This document shows positions 25,249 through 34,849 of a stretch of 64,000 nucleotides of DNA, in pieces. Numbering within the stretch: the first letter of the stretch is position 1; each line of letters begins with the position of its first letter. The notes under the pieces were generated by a model. The model searched no databases, was not told the origin of the DNA, and saw only the letters and a program-made list of their open reading frames with translations. A program made the translations under genes and the position numbers. The stretch spans positions 248,001-312,000 of the forward strand of contig NZ_ACZO01000007.1 of the NCBI RefSeq assembly GCF_000176155.1, written 5' to 3'. Origin of the DNA: Vibrio metschnikovii CIP 69.14 (GTDB lineage: Bacteria > Pseudomonadota > Gammaproteobacteria > Enterobacterales > Vibrionaceae).

Positions 25249-27312
25249 TCATATCGATTTACTGACTGGATATCCCTCGGTGAGCAACTCTTGGATAAAA
25301 CAAGAGCCATTACCGCTGTAAGTTATCCAGACTTTCTCTTTGGCTCGGGTCATGGCGACATAAAATAGACGGCGCTCTTCTGCAAATGGAAAATCCACTT
25401 TAGATTGGGTCAAGGCGCTATCTAAATGACGGGCTTTCACTCGCGCGGGAAACTGCCCTTCATTAACCGCTAAGATAATAACAAAATCGGCCTCTTTGCC
25501 TTTACTCGCATGACAGGTCATAAACTCAATTTGCAGTGAGGCATATCGCCGTTGCCATTCTGCCAGATGCTCTGGTTGATGATAATGGTTACGACCTAAT
25601 AACAACACCTGTTTCGGCACTTTAGCCTGACGATTAAGTTTATCGAGTATTTTTTCAATTTGATTACTGGCACACAGGACAACCGCTCGCTGCTTCTGCG
25701 ACTTAAAACTATTTAGCGTCTTGGGTAACTGATGAGGATTTTTCTGCACAAACTGATTGGCAACCAAACCGATTTGATCGTTAAAACGATAAGTCGTATC
25801 AAGATGATGAATGGTCGATTGCGGAAAACGCGCTGCAAATTCCGTGGTTAAGTGAACATCCGACCCCGCAAATTGATAAATCGACTGCCAATCATCCCCG
25901 ACCGCAAATAAATTAGGATGATTAGGCCCCTGTTCACACAACGCTTGTATCAACGCCAAACGAGCAGGTGAAATATCTTGGTATTCATCAATCATGATGA
26001 ATTTCCAAGGCACAGAAAATTTGCCTTTGCGTACATAATCCGTTGCTTGGCTGATCATGATATTAAAATCGATCTGCTGCTCATCTTTCAGCATTTGCTG
26101 CCATGCTTGGTAGCAAGGCCAACATAAAGCAAGCTCACTGTTCAAGCGAGGATAATCAACATGATCAATGATGTATTGCTGAATCGCTTTTTTCGTCGTG
26201 CCCAATTGGGCGAGTTGATCGAGTTGCTTTTCCAACCATGCGATCAATTTAGGGTTTTCAACGTGGCTGCCTAGCTCATCATCACCGACTAGATAAGCAA
26301 TCGGCCACTGCGCCAAATGTTTCTGCCAACGCTTAAAGTTGGTAGGTGTCATCCAGTGGCGCTTTAACCAGTCCGTACACCATGCTTTTTTCAGCTTATC
26401 ATCCAATGCTAACGGCGAAATCACGACGGATTGATTTTCCACTTGGTTAATGATCGACAACCCTAGTTGATGAAAGGTGTTAACACGAATCTTATCGGCG
26501 GCAAGACCAATCTTACTTTTTAAACGCTGATCCATTTCATTCGCGGCGTCTTTGCCAAAAGCCACCAACAATAGTTCATCCGCTTGCGCTAAGTGGCTCT
26601 GTAACAAATAAGCCACTCGAGCCGTGAGCACACTGGTTTTACCTGAACCCGCACCAGCAAGCACCAAGTTATGATCATCATTGATCAACACCGCTTGCTG
26701 CTGAGATACATTAAGCGGAGAGGATTCAAGTTGTGAAAAAAGAACCGTCCAATTTTGACGCTCAATGTCTAACCAAGCTTGATTGCGGGCTTGTAAGGCT
26801 TGATCGGGAGTCAGTAACCAAGGTACTAATGGTTCCATGACATGAGGTAAATGTTTGATGGCTTCTTCTAAACTCATGTTCATCGCGGTTAGATCAGCAA
26901 AAACGTGATTGATCCATTCCTCTAGCGGTGAATGCGGTAAAAAAGCCGGTAAATGTTGTAAATGGTGCAGTTTTTGCTGCCATTGAGGTAAATGTAATCT
27001 CAATTGCTGACATTGCTGCTCAAGCCATTGTTGATAGACGTTGACAATATGATGCGCAAACTGTCGAGCTTGTGGCCAAGGCAAACCTTGTACAACCCAA
27101 ACGCGTTGCGTATCTTGCTCTGGATGAGCAAAAAATCGTAACTCCGCCCACAAAATCCCGCGTCGCACCTTCACTTGTCCGTTCCAGACGGTAAAAGGAA
27201 TCCGCTCTTCACTGTGCAGCGAAGAAAGCACCAAACGCTGATTTTCTAAGCCAACATGGTGATATTCATTAGCAATAAAAAATTGTGCAGTTTGGGTTGC
27301 ACTTAGCTGCAT
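25249..27312 (-). CDS. helD: DNA helicase IV
   Basis: The 687-residue superfamily I 3'-5' helicase has an N-terminal helicase IV-specific region (about 1-190). Walker A is LAGAGSGKTSVL near 217-228 (motif I) and the Q-like segment ESSPLNVSQQQAVL precedes it. Motif II is MIDEYQDISPARLAL, with VGDDWQSIYQFAGSD (III), LDTTYRFN (IV), MTCHASKGKEADFVI (V) and VAMTRAKEKVW (VI). Length and order match E. coli HelD (684 residues). It probably acts in recombination and replication-fork repair. pncA follows at 13 bp. Confidence 0.93.
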   Translation of the reverse strand: MQLSATQTAQFFIANEYHHVGLENQRLVLSSLHSEERIPFTVWNGQVKVRRGILWAELRFFAHPEQDTQRVWVVQGLPWPQARQFAHHIVNVYQQWLEQQCQQLRLHLPQWQQKLHHLQHLPAFLPHSPLEEWINHVFADLTAMNMSLEEAIKHLPHVMEPLVPWLLTPDQALQARNQAWLDIERQNWTVLFSQLESSPLNVSQQQAVLINDDHNLVLAGAGSGKTSVLTARVAYLLQSHLAQADELLLVAFGKDAANEMDQRLKSKIGLAADKIRVNTFHQLGLSIINQVENQSVVISPLALDDKLKKAWCTDWLKRHWMTPTNFKRWQKHLAQWPIAYLVGDDELGSHVENPKLIAWLEKQLDQLAQLGTTKKAIQQYIIDHVDYPRLNSELALCWPCYQAWQQMLKDEQQIDFNIMISQATDYVRKGKFSVPWKFIMIDEYQDISPARLALIQALCEQGPNHPNLFAVGDDWQSIYQFAGSDVHLTTEFAARFPQSTIHHLDTTYRFNDQIGLVANQFVQKNPHQLPKTLNSFKSQKQRAVVLCASNQIEKILDKLNRQAKVPKQVLLLGRNHYHQPEHLAEWQRRYASLQIEFMTCHASKGKEADFVIILAVNEGQFPARVKARHLDSALTQSKVDFPFAEERRLFYVAMTRAKEKVWITYSGNGSCFIQELLTEGYPVSKSI

Positions 27313-27478
27313 TTTCGGCGATTCCTCTCGATTTTATCGACCTACATCATAACTCAATCATCAATAGCAATGAAAAATTAATGTCAATAATCAACAACTC
27401 ACTAAGACAGAATGATACTTTTATTATTCTTGATCAGAATGTTAGCGTAAAGTTCTGCTAAACTGTGTGTTTTAAGGT

Positions 27479-29650
27479 TTGACATCGAATCTCACTGTGC
27501 AGCGACTTCATTTACTTCGCCTTTATTGGGCAAACAAAACCATTAATTACTGCCTACTGATCCTGATCACGCTCTTAGGTGTTGTCATTCCCGCTTGGCA
27601 CTATCAAGTTAACACTTGGATAACCCCCCTGATCCTTGGGGTCATTGCCGCCGCCTTAGCAGAGCAAGACGATAAATTTACTGGCCGCTTAAAATCGATC
27701 GTCCTGACCTTTATTTGTTTTGCGATAGCCGCCTTCTCTATCGAAATTTTATTTGATACACCGTGGCTATTTGCGATTGGACTCTTTATTTCAACCTTCA
27801 CTTTTATCATGCTGGGTGCCATCGGTACTCGTTACGCCAGTATTGCCTTCGGCTCTTTATTGATCGCCATTTACGCCATGCTCGGTGCCGACCAAAGTAC
27901 GAACCTTTGGTTCCAACCGTTACTATTACTGACGGGCAGCGCATGGTATTACCTTCTGTCAATGCTGTGGCACGCATTTTGGCCAATGCAACCTGTCCAA
28001 CAAAGTTTAGCCAACGTATTTGTTCAACTCGGCCACTATTTTGAGGCTAAAGCCGAGTTATTTTATCCTGTCTCCAATTTAGCCCCCCAGCCACATCGAA
28101 TTAATGAAGCCAATTTAAATGGAGCAACCGTTAACGCGCTGAACCAATGCAAAGCGACCTTGCTTGCCCGCTCAAAACGAGGGCATGTGGATGGTGCCAG
28201 TGACCGTTTCCTTGGTCTGTACTTTGTGGCGCAAGATATCCACGAGAGAGCCAGTTCGACCCATTATCGCTACCAAGAGCTCGCAGAGTCTTTTGCACGT
28301 AGTGATGTACTGTTTCGTTTTAAGCATCTGTTGCAAGCTCAAGCGCAAGCCTGCCACGATATCGCTCTCTCTATTCAGCTCGGCCAACGCTATCAGCACC
28401 GTAGCGATTCGATCATCGCTTTAGACGAATTACAGCTCTCTTTGACATACTTACAAGAGCAACAACAGTTAGAGTGGAAGCAATTATTAGCTCAGCTCAG
28501 CTATTTGTTTAACAATCTTGCTACGGTTGAAAAACAGCTCAGTAACGTCAGTAATCCCGATGTGCAAAAGACCGAAGATGATGTCTTACATGATACGGAA
28601 GCACACTCTATAAAGGCCATGTGGCAACGAATTCAAGCCAACTTTCATCGCGACTCATTACTGTTTCGTCATGCCGTTCGTATGTCTATCGCTCTCACCG
28701 CTGGCTATGGGATTTTACAAGGATTGGATTTAGACCGTGGATACTGGATCTTATTAACCACCTTGTTTGTTTGTCAGCCTAACTACGCGGCAACCCGGCA
28801 AAAGCTGGTTTCCCGTATTATTGGCACCCTCGCGGGGTTATTGATTGGCGTTCCTCTCCTAACACTTTTTCCCTCACAAGAGAGCCAGTTAGCATTTATT
28901 GTGATTTCCGGCGTGATGTTTTTCGCTTTTCGTCTCAATAACTACGGTTACGCGACCGGATTTATTACCTTATTAGTGCTGTTTTGTTTCAACCAGCTCG
29001 GTGCCGGTTACGCAGTGGTACTACCACGTTTAGCTGACACCCTGATTGGCTGTGCTCTTGCTGTTGCCGCGGTGGTGTTTATTTTTCCAGACTGGCAGTC
29101 AAAACGTCTACATAAGGTCATGGCCGAAGCCGTCCAAGCCAATAAACAATATTTAGCGCAAATCATTGGTCAATATCGTATCGGTAAAAAGGACAGTCTG
29201 AGTTATCGGATTGCACGGCGTGATGCCCATAATCACGATGCTGCGCTTGCTGCCGCGGTCAGTAATATGCTCGCAGAACCGGGAAAGTATCGATCGGCAA
29301 CCGATGAAAGCTTTCGTTTTTTAACCCTCAATCATGCATTACTGAGTTATATTTCAGCGCTCGGCGCACACCGCACTCGAATCGATGATGAAAGCATCCA
29401 TCAATTAGTGCTCGATGCCCATCGAGTTATTCATCAACATCTTGAAGTGTTGTATCAGCAATTATTTACCCATTGTGAACAATGTGATACCAGCGATATC
29501 GACAATATTGGCTTGGAGAAACGGCTTTCTGAATGGCGAGAAGAGGATGATAGCTCTGCACGTATGGTGCTACAGCAGCTATATCTTATTTATCGAATGT
29601 TTCCAGAACTGCATTCTCTGGCGAGTAAATTTGCCGTCCGAGTGCATTGA
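27479..29650 (+). CDS. yccS: YccS/YhfK-type FUSC-family membrane protein
   Basis: The protein of up to 723 residues has two blocks of membrane helices (about 25-165 and 400-545), each followed by a soluble domain, as in the FUSC (fusaric acid resistance-like) family. The second block has the typical GYGILQGLDLDRGYWILLTTLFVCQPNYAATRQKLVSRIIGTLAG. It is probably an inner-membrane efflux component; the substrate is unknown. The start is uncertain: TTG 27479 has AAGG only 1 base away, while GTG 27497 (six codons later) has it too far, so either could be right. No membrane-fusion partner is adjacent. Confidence 0.85.
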   Translation: MTSNLTVQRLHLLRLYWANKTINYCLLILITLLGVVIPAWHYQVNTWITPLILGVIAAALAEQDDKFTGRLKSIVLTFICFAIAAFSIEILFDTPWLFAIGLFISTFTFIMLGAIGTRYASIAFGSLLIAIYAMLGADQSTNLWFQPLLLLTGSAWYYLLSMLWHAFWPMQPVQQSLANVFVQLGHYFEAKAELFYPVSNLAPQPHRINEANLNGATVNALNQCKATLLARSKRGHVDGASDRFLGLYFVAQDIHERASSTHYRYQELAESFARSDVLFRFKHLLQAQAQACHDIALSIQLGQRYQHRSDSIIALDELQLSLTYLQEQQQLEWKQLLAQLSYLFNNLATVEKQLSNVSNPDVQKTEDDVLHDTEAHSIKAMWQRIQANFHRDSLLFRHAVRMSIALTAGYGILQGLDLDRGYWILLTTLFVCQPNYAATRQKLVSRIIGTLAGLLIGVPLLTLFPSQESQLAFIVISGVMFFAFRLNNYGYATGFITLLVLFCFNQLGAGYAVVLPRLADTLIGCALAVAAVVFIFPDWQSKRLHKVMAEAVQANKQYLAQIIGQYRIGKKDSLSYRIARRDAHNHDAALAAAVSNMLAEPGKYRSATDESFRFLTLNHALLSYISALGAHRTRIDDESIHQLVLDAHRVIHQHLEVLYQQLFTHCEQCDTSDIDNIGLEKRLSEWREEDDSSARMVLQQLYLIYRMFPELHSLASKFAVRVH

Positions 29651-29742
29651 TAGTGAATAGCAACCACGACTCACCCGCGATGGGATAAAGTTGCACTCCA
29701 AGACGGACCAGAGTATGCTTAAAAAAACAGCGAGGAAGTATT

Positions 29743-30036
29743 ATGTCTGTCTCTGCCGTCTCTTCTGGTTATCCTATTCTTCAGCAGTCATCAAAAATGG
29801 CTGGCGAAGCGGCGCATGAAATTCAACAGGCTCAAATCCACACTTCTCGCGCATCGCAAGACCCTGCTTTGCAGCGTAATTCTCTTGAAGAGAAACCCAC
29901 TCCCCCAAGCAAAAAGCCTGATACGGTTAACGCATTAATGAATCTCAACCAAGCTCAACAATACAATCGTGTTGGAGCAAGCGTCATTCAACGTGAACAA
30001 GAGATGATCGGTAGCTTACTGGATGTTCGTGTATAA
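29743..30036 (+). CDS. Small soluble protein, unknown
   Basis: The 97-residue product is preceded by a good GAGGAAG ribosome site. It begins with SVSAVSSGYPILQQSSKMAGEAAHEI, contains a Pro/Lys-rich middle (EKPTPPSKKP) and ends in a helical QAQQYNRVGASVIQREQEMIGSLLDVRV. There is no signal peptide. The style of both ends resembles small conserved gammaproteobacterial proteins with flagellin-like helical ends, but I cannot name a family. Confidence 0.55.
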   Translation: MSVSAVSSGYPILQQSSKMAGEAAHEIQQAQIHTSRASQDPALQRNSLEEKPTPPSKKPDTVNALMNLNQAQQYNRVGASVIQREQEMIGSLLDVRV

Positions 30037-30169
30037 TCCCTCGCTCAGCGATAATCAGTCATCATCAACTGATGCCATTGACTACCATAAATTGTCAGCA
30101 CCGATGACTAGTTATTGAGTTTGCTGATTCGCTCAGTACAATGCTCGAAAAATTTTAATTGTGATCTCT

Positions 30170-31429
30170 ATGCCCAAATTTACTCTGCCATCGTGCGGAG
30201 AAAGTCACGCTTTCTCCGCGCTTTCATCTGCTGATTCATTACAAGATGCCTTAGCACCGCATTTTGAGCCAGCGAGCAAGACGCTGATCGCAAGCTCAAA
30301 AATGACCCCACACCATGTAGAAAAACGTTGGCAAGCCCTTAACCAACCTGAAGCACAGGCACAATTATGGGACGACCAGACTCAGCGTGATCTCACTCAT
30401 TACAGTAAAAATATTGAATATTTTATCGGCACCGTAAAAGTCCCTGTTGGCATGGCCGGTCCGCTACGAGTCAATGGACTGCATGCTAACGACGACTTTT
30501 TGATCCCTTTAGCGACGACTGAAGCAGCCTTGGTCGCTTCTTATCATCGAGGATGTAAATTGATCACCGCCGCTGGCGGAACCAGCGTGATGCTATTAAA
30601 TGAAGGCGTTACGCGTACTCCAGTCTTTGCTTTTGATCATCTTGCGCAAGCCGGGCAATTTATCGCTTGGGTAACCACACAGTATGAGCATTTTAAACAG
30701 CTTGCTCAAGCAACGACCGCCCACGGTCAACTGCATGATATTAACGTCACCATGGAAGGTAACCACGTTTATCTGGTGTTTGATTACCTAACCGGCGATG
30801 CCTGCGGGCAAAATATGGTGACCATCGCCACTAACGCTGTCTTTGAATTTATCGTCCATCATTCTCCTATTAAGCCGCGACATGCTTTTTTGGATGGCAA
30901 TTTATCGGGTGATAAAAAAGCCAATAGCCATGTTTTACGTCATGTACGCGGTAAAAAAGTCACCGCGGAAGTGCATCTCTCCGCGGAACTGATCAAAAAA
31001 TACCTGCATACCACTCCTGAAACGATGGTGAAATTTGCCGAAATGACTACGATTGGAGGAGTACTGAGCGGTAGCGTTGGCATCAATGCACATTATGCAA
31101 ATGCTCTCACCGCTTTCTCTATTGCTTGTGGTCAAGACCCGGCTTGTGTGGCGGAATCTGCCGTGGGAATAACGCGGATGGAACTCAACTCACAAGGCGG
31201 ATTGTACGCTTGTGTTACGTTACCGAACTTGATGGTCGGCACCGTCGGTGGTGGCACCTCACTGCCTAGCCAAAAAGCGTGCTTAGCACTACTTGGGCTA
31301 ACGGGAAGCGGTAACGCACGAGCCTTAGCCGAAGTGGTGGCAGGTTTATGTTTAGCAGGAGAGCTATCGATTGCTGGGGCTTTCAGCGCAGGGCATTTTT
31401 CAAGAGCCCACCATAAACTTGCGCGCTGA
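30170..31429 (+). CDS. Hydroxymethylglutaryl-CoA reductase (class I)
   Basis: The 419-residue enzyme reduces HMG-CoA to mevalonate. The HMG-CoA motif VPVGMAGPLRVNG lies at about 91-103, the catalytic Glu in TTEAALVAS (118), the Lys in LSGDKKAN (249-250), the Asp in GQDPACVAES, and the C-terminal catalytic His in FSRAHHKLAR. The NADPH-binding loop GTVGGGT is present. It matches the class I (eukaryote/archaeal-like) form rather than the Pseudomonas class II form. ATG 30170 is preferred to GTG 30161. No other mevalonate gene is in the window; vibrios use the MEP pathway for isoprenoids, so its role is unclear. Confidence 0.92.
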   Translation: MPKFTLPSCGESHAFSALSSADSLQDALAPHFEPASKTLIASSKMTPHHVEKRWQALNQPEAQAQLWDDQTQRDLTHYSKNIEYFIGTVKVPVGMAGPLRVNGLHANDDFLIPLATTEAALVASYHRGCKLITAAGGTSVMLLNEGVTRTPVFAFDHLAQAGQFIAWVTTQYEHFKQLAQATTAHGQLHDINVTMEGNHVYLVFDYLTGDACGQNMVTIATNAVFEFIVHHSPIKPRHAFLDGNLSGDKKANSHVLRHVRGKKVTAEVHLSAELIKKYLHTTPETMVKFAEMTTIGGVLSGSVGINAHYANALTAFSIACGQDPACVAESAVGITRMELNSQGGLYACVTLPNLMVGTVGGGTSLPSQKACLALLGLTGSGNARALAEVVAGLCLAGELSIAGAFSAGHFSRAHHKLAR

Positions 31430-31438
31430 TCCATTCAT

Positions 31439-31462
31439 AAAGGGAAGGTTACCCTTCCCTTT
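31439..31462. terminator. Bidirectional terminator between HMG-CoA reductase and modC
   Basis: AAAGGGAAGG and CCTTCCCTTT form a perfect 10-bp stem with a 4-base loop between convergent genes. Confidence 0.75.
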
Positions 31463-31489
31463 CCTAACGCAGCTTGAACTCAGCGTCAC

Positions 31490-32602
31490 CTAGGGATGAG
31501 TTACCACAATATCTCGCTGGGTAACACTCACCCCTTTAATCTGGGCATAAACCTGCATACCAACGTGTAAACCTAGCTCTTGTAACGCCCATTCGGTGAT
31601 GGTTGACCATAGCCAACAGTCATCGCCGATCGTTAATTGCAAAGCAACACTTTTGCGTCCTTCTCCTTGCTGGAGATGCTCGATACGTCTGATTCTGACT
31701 GGTAAAATATTGCGAATTGAGGTCGCTTGAGGAAACTGTCGCGTCACTGACACATCAGTAGCACGGATTTGCAAACGAACTCTCTGCCCCTCTATCGCAT
31801 CTTCAATTTGCTGTACCCATAAACCAACATCCTGACTCAAAGAGACATAGCTCAGCCCATAATCGAGACGATGATGAGTAACCTTGCCCAATAACAAAGT
31901 ACTTTGTTCACTAAACGATTGCCATGGACGCATCAACGAGGAGGACCATACCTGCTCAATCGGTCCCGATATCAGTTCTCGTCCTTGATCTAATAACACT
32001 AGGTGATCTGCTAAACGCAAAATCTCACTCATGCTGTGAGTCACATACAAGATGGGAATGTTGATCTGCTGACCAAGGCGCTCTAAAAAAGGCATGACTT
32101 CTCTCTTGCGAGGTAAATCTAACGAAGCCAGAGGCTCATCCATCAACAATAAATCTGGTTTGGATAATAAAGCCCGCCCCATCGCGACTCGCTGTTTTTC
32201 ACCCCCCGATAAATCATGCGGATAACGTTCCAATAACGCATTTAAACCTAACAAACTCACTATCGACGTAAAATAGTCATCGTCAGCCACCGATACACCA
32301 TAAGTCAGGTTACCACGCACCCGATAATGAGGAAAAAGTCTCGCCTCTTGAAAAACATAGCCAATTCGACGCCGCTCAATAGGAATATTAATCCCTTGCT
32401 CAGAATCAAATAACACTCGATTCGCTGTTTTTATATAACCGGAATCGGGTTGTTCTAACCCACTAAACAAGTTAATTAACGTCGTTTTTCCAGCACCTGA
32501 ACGCCCAAAGATGGCACTGACACCACGGCTGGGTAAGTGCAAATCGACATCAACCTGCATACAACCAAGCTGCTTTTTCACTTTTAGATGGATGTCAGTC
32601 AT
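31490..32602 (-). CDS. modC: Molybdate ABC transporter ATP-binding protein
   Basis: The 370-residue ATPase has Walker A (FGRSGAGKTT), the Q-loop region, signature LSGGEKQRVAMGRALL, Walker B LLLMDEPLASLD and the switch His in YVTHSM. A C-terminal Mop/TOBE molybdate-binding domain follows (IRATDVSVTRQFPQATSIRNIL, about 275-370), which is diagnostic for ModC. The start ATG at 32602 overlaps the modB stop by one base (TAATG), so translation is coupled. The frame extends 14 codons upstream into modB but that start is unlikely. Confidence 0.93.
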   Translation of the reverse strand: MTDIHLKVKKQLGCMQVDVDLHLPSRGVSAIFGRSGAGKTTLINLFSGLEQPDSGYIKTANRVLFDSEQGINIPIERRRIGYVFQEARLFPHYRVRGNLTYGVSVADDDYFTSIVSLLGLNALLERYPHDLSGGEKQRVAMGRALLSKPDLLLMDEPLASLDLPRKREVMPFLERLGQQINIPILYVTHSMSEILRLADHLVLLDQGRELISGPIEQVWSSSLMRPWQSFSEQSTLLLGKVTHHRLDYGLSYVSLSQDVGLWVQQIEDAIEGQRVRLQIRATDVSVTRQFPQATSIRNILPVRIRRIEHLQQGEGRKSVALQLTIGDDCWLWSTITEWALQELGLHVGMQVYAQIKGVSVTQRDIVVTHP

Positions 32603-33300
32603 TACTTCATCCCCAACCGACGACGCATACGCCGATTCAACCATTCAGAAAAAAACAGCGACACCAAGGCAATCACAATCGAAATAATACACAAACGCGC
32701 CGCTTCCATTTCTGAGCCAGGAGTCTCAAGAAAATTGAACATCGCTAACGGTAGGGTTTGTGTTTCTCCCGGAATGTTCGAGACAAAACTGATCGTCGCA
32801 CCAAACTCACCGAGACTGCGCGCAAAAGAGAGCATAGTGCCGGTAATAATCCCAGGTAAAGTCAGCGGTAAGGTGATAGTAAAAAAAACTTTCAGCGGCG
32901 ACGCCCCTAATGTGCGCGCGGCTTGCTCAAGCCGAGGATCAACCATTTCAATACTCAAACGAATCGCTCTGACCATTAAAGGTAAAGAAATCACAAAACA
33001 AGCGAGTACAGCTCCACGCCAGCTAAAGCTAAAAGACACACCGAGCCATGTCTCTAACCAGCGACCAATGACGCCTTGTTTGCCCATAGTAATTAACAAT
33101 AGATAGCCAACCACAATCGGGGGTAGTACCAACGGGAGGTGAATAAGACTGTCGAGGAGACCTTTACCAATGAAAGTTTTTCTCGCCAATACCCAAGCAA
33201 GGATAATACCAATCGGTAACAACCAAATAATGGTATAAGTAGCGACTTTCAGACTGAGTTGCAGAGCAAGCCATTCATAATCACTGAGCAAACTGTTCAT
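32602..33300 (-). CDS. modB: Molybdate ABC transporter permease
   Basis: The 232-residue membrane protein has five or six hydrophobic segments and the ABC-permease EAA loop (EQAARTLGASPLKVFFTITLPLTLPGI), with LGEFGATISF typical of ModB. The start MNSLLSDYEWLALQLSLKV matches the usual ModB N-terminus and overlaps the end of modA by 20 bases. A longer frame to 33396 lies wholly within modA and was not used. Confidence 0.92.
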   Translation of the reverse strand: MNSLLSDYEWLALQLSLKVATYTIIWLLPIGIILAWVLARKTFIGKGLLDSLIHLPLVLPPIVVGYLLLITMGKQGVIGRWLETWLGVSFSFSWRGAVLACFVISLPLMVRAIRLSIEMVDPRLEQAARTLGASPLKVFFTITLPLTLPGIITGTMLSFARSLGEFGATISFVSNIPGETQTLPLAMFNFLETPGSEMEAARLCIISIVIALVSLFFSEWLNRRMRRRLGMK

Positions 33301-34063
33301 GCTCCATGTCTGTCGTAAAACCATAACGAGCCAATATCGATTTTCCAACCGGTGACGTGACGTAATCAATAAAAGTTTGATTACTGGATTTATCACTCAG
33401 TCTTAGCAAAGGATAATGAATCGTATCGTGTAAGCTGTCATCGAACACGGTTAAGGTCGTGACTTTATCCGTCGATTGAGCATCCGTTTGATAAACCATA
33501 CCTAATGCGACCTCACCACGCTCCACGAGAGCCAGTGCTGAACGGGCATTATTGGTCGGAGCCAAATGAGGTCGAACGTCATCCCAAACATCCAGTGCGT
33601 CCAGTACCTGCTGAGCATAAATACCAATAGGTACGGCCTCCGTATTACCAACCGCCAAACGACTTTTGGCTAATCGCTGTAACCATTGCTGCGAGTCAGC
33701 GACATCAAATGGTGCAGAGGAAGCCGTAGCAGGCTGGATCAACACCACACGGTTACCTGCAATTAAAGTTACATGCTCAGGACCGATATCTTGCTTATCG
33801 ATCAGATACCGTGCCCAGTCATCGCTCGCTGCCAAAAACAGATCCGCAGGCGCACCGCGCTCAATTTGTCGGGCCAAAGAAGAAGATCCACCAAAGACCG
33901 GCACGACCCTTGTGGTATGGCTCGCCTGATAGTGCTTAATCAATTCGTTGACGGCGTTGGTCATCGATGAAGCGGCATACAAATGAAGCGTCTCTTGAGC
34001 AAACAATGATGGGCTGAATGACAGTAGCAATAATGAAAACGCACGCTTTAAACCTTTGAACAT
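33281..34063 (-). CDS. modA: Molybdate-binding periplasmic protein
   Basis: The 260-residue product has a signal peptide (about 1-22, cleavage after FAQ or SLFA). The ModA core follows: LYAASSMTNAVNEL with the oxyanion-binding serines, VPVFGGSSSLARQIERGAPADLFLAA, and the later LALVERGEVALGMVYQTDA. It captures molybdate or tungstate and delivers it to ModBC. It is the first gene of modABC. A 30-bp near-palindrome lies 35-64 bp upstream of the start. Confidence 0.93.
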   Translation of the reverse strand: MFKGLKRAFSLLLLSFSPSLFAQETLHLYAASSMTNAVNELIKHYQASHTTRVVPVFGGSSSLARQIERGAPADLFLAASDDWARYLIDKQDIGPEHVTLIAGNRVVLIQPATASSAPFDVADSQQWLQRLAKSRLAVGNTEAVPIGIYAQQVLDALDVWDDVRPHLAPTNNARSALALVERGEVALGMVYQTDAQSTDKVTTLTVFDDSLHDTIHYPLLRLSDKSSNQTFIDYVTSPVGKSILARYGFTTDMEHEQFAQ

Positions 34064-34097
34064 AGTGATATCGCTTCCCTAAATGGCGACCAAAACG

Positions 34098-34127
34098 GGT
34101 TAAGCAAAGTTCGAACTTTGGTTAACC
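34098..34127. promoter_or_regulatory. 30-bp near-perfect palindrome upstream of modA
   Basis: GGTTAAGCAAAGTT and AACTTTGGTTAACC form 14-bp arms with a single mismatch around a CG centre. It lies between modA and the divergent outer-membrane protein gene and could be an operator or a hairpin. It is not an obvious ModE box (TATAT-N7-TAYAT type). Confidence 0.5.
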
Positions 34128-34252
34128 GCTCATTTTGCGCCTATTTTACCAGCAAAGTCTGAATAGAAGATTGATTAATTTACTGAAATGGCCTGTAATT
34201 CGCATACGATTATTGTATCTTTACGCTTTCTTCTTCTTAGGATGAATATTTC

Positions 34253-34777
34253 ATGCTCACAAGACTCTCTAGCAGCCTTCTTTTATTGTTGGCAACACTG
34301 ACCTCTCATGCTGCTTTCGCCAACAATTTTAACTACAACTTTTTTGAAATCAGAACGGCATTAAACCCCGAGTCATTCGGGGGAGAGTTTAATACCTATT
34401 TTACCGAAAATTCGCACCTCATTGGCCGAGTCGATTCGCGTTTTGAGGGCGATTGGGATGCCGCCGTCGGAATGGGGTTCAATGGTCCAATTAATCCTTT
34501 TGCCGATATCTATGGACAAATGCTCGTCCACAGCACACGAGGCAGTCGTGAAGAAGGCAATAAAAACGATATGATGATCGAGCTCAACGTCGGTACTCGT
34601 GTTTGGTTAACCGAAACCTTAGAAGGGCATCTGCGTATTGGCCGTAATGAAGATAACTCGATATTTATCGCGGGCATCCGCTTCCACTCAACCCAACAAA
34701 TGGCATTAACGGCTGAAGTCCGCAATGCTGGTATTTGGGGACCGCAAATTGGTATGGGGGTTCGCTTCCATTTTTAA
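34253..34777 (+). CDS. Small outer-membrane beta-barrel protein
   Basis: The 174-residue product has a clear signal peptide (SSSLLLLLATLTSHAAFA) and then alternating strands rich in aromatic and Gly residues ending in RFHF, the C-terminal Phe typical of barrel insertion. The length allows about 8 strands. No specific family is recognised. The ribosome site TTAGGATG precedes ATG 34253. It is divergent from modABC and convergent with luxQ. Confidence 0.6.
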   Translation: MLTRLSSSLLLLLATLTSHAAFANNFNYNFFEIRTALNPESFGGEFNTYFTENSHLIGRVDSRFEGDWDAAVGMGFNGPINPFADIYGQMLVHSTRGSREEGNKNDMMIELNVGTRVWLTETLEGHLRIGRNEDNSIFIAGIRFHSTQQMALTAEVRNAGIWGPQIGMGVRFHF

Positions 34778-34817
34778 TGGGTTAGCACAACAAATCTCCC
34801 CTGCATAAGATCGACTT

Positions 34818-34849
34818 GAGCGCTGATCGTTCCAAAACTATCAGCGCTC
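34818..34849. terminator. Hairpin at the luxQ stop codon
   Basis: GAGCGCTGAT and ATCAGCGCTC form a perfect 10-bp stem with a 12-base loop. The luxQ stop lies inside the right arm. It faces the convergent outer-membrane gene and lacks a T-run on either side. Confidence 0.55.
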
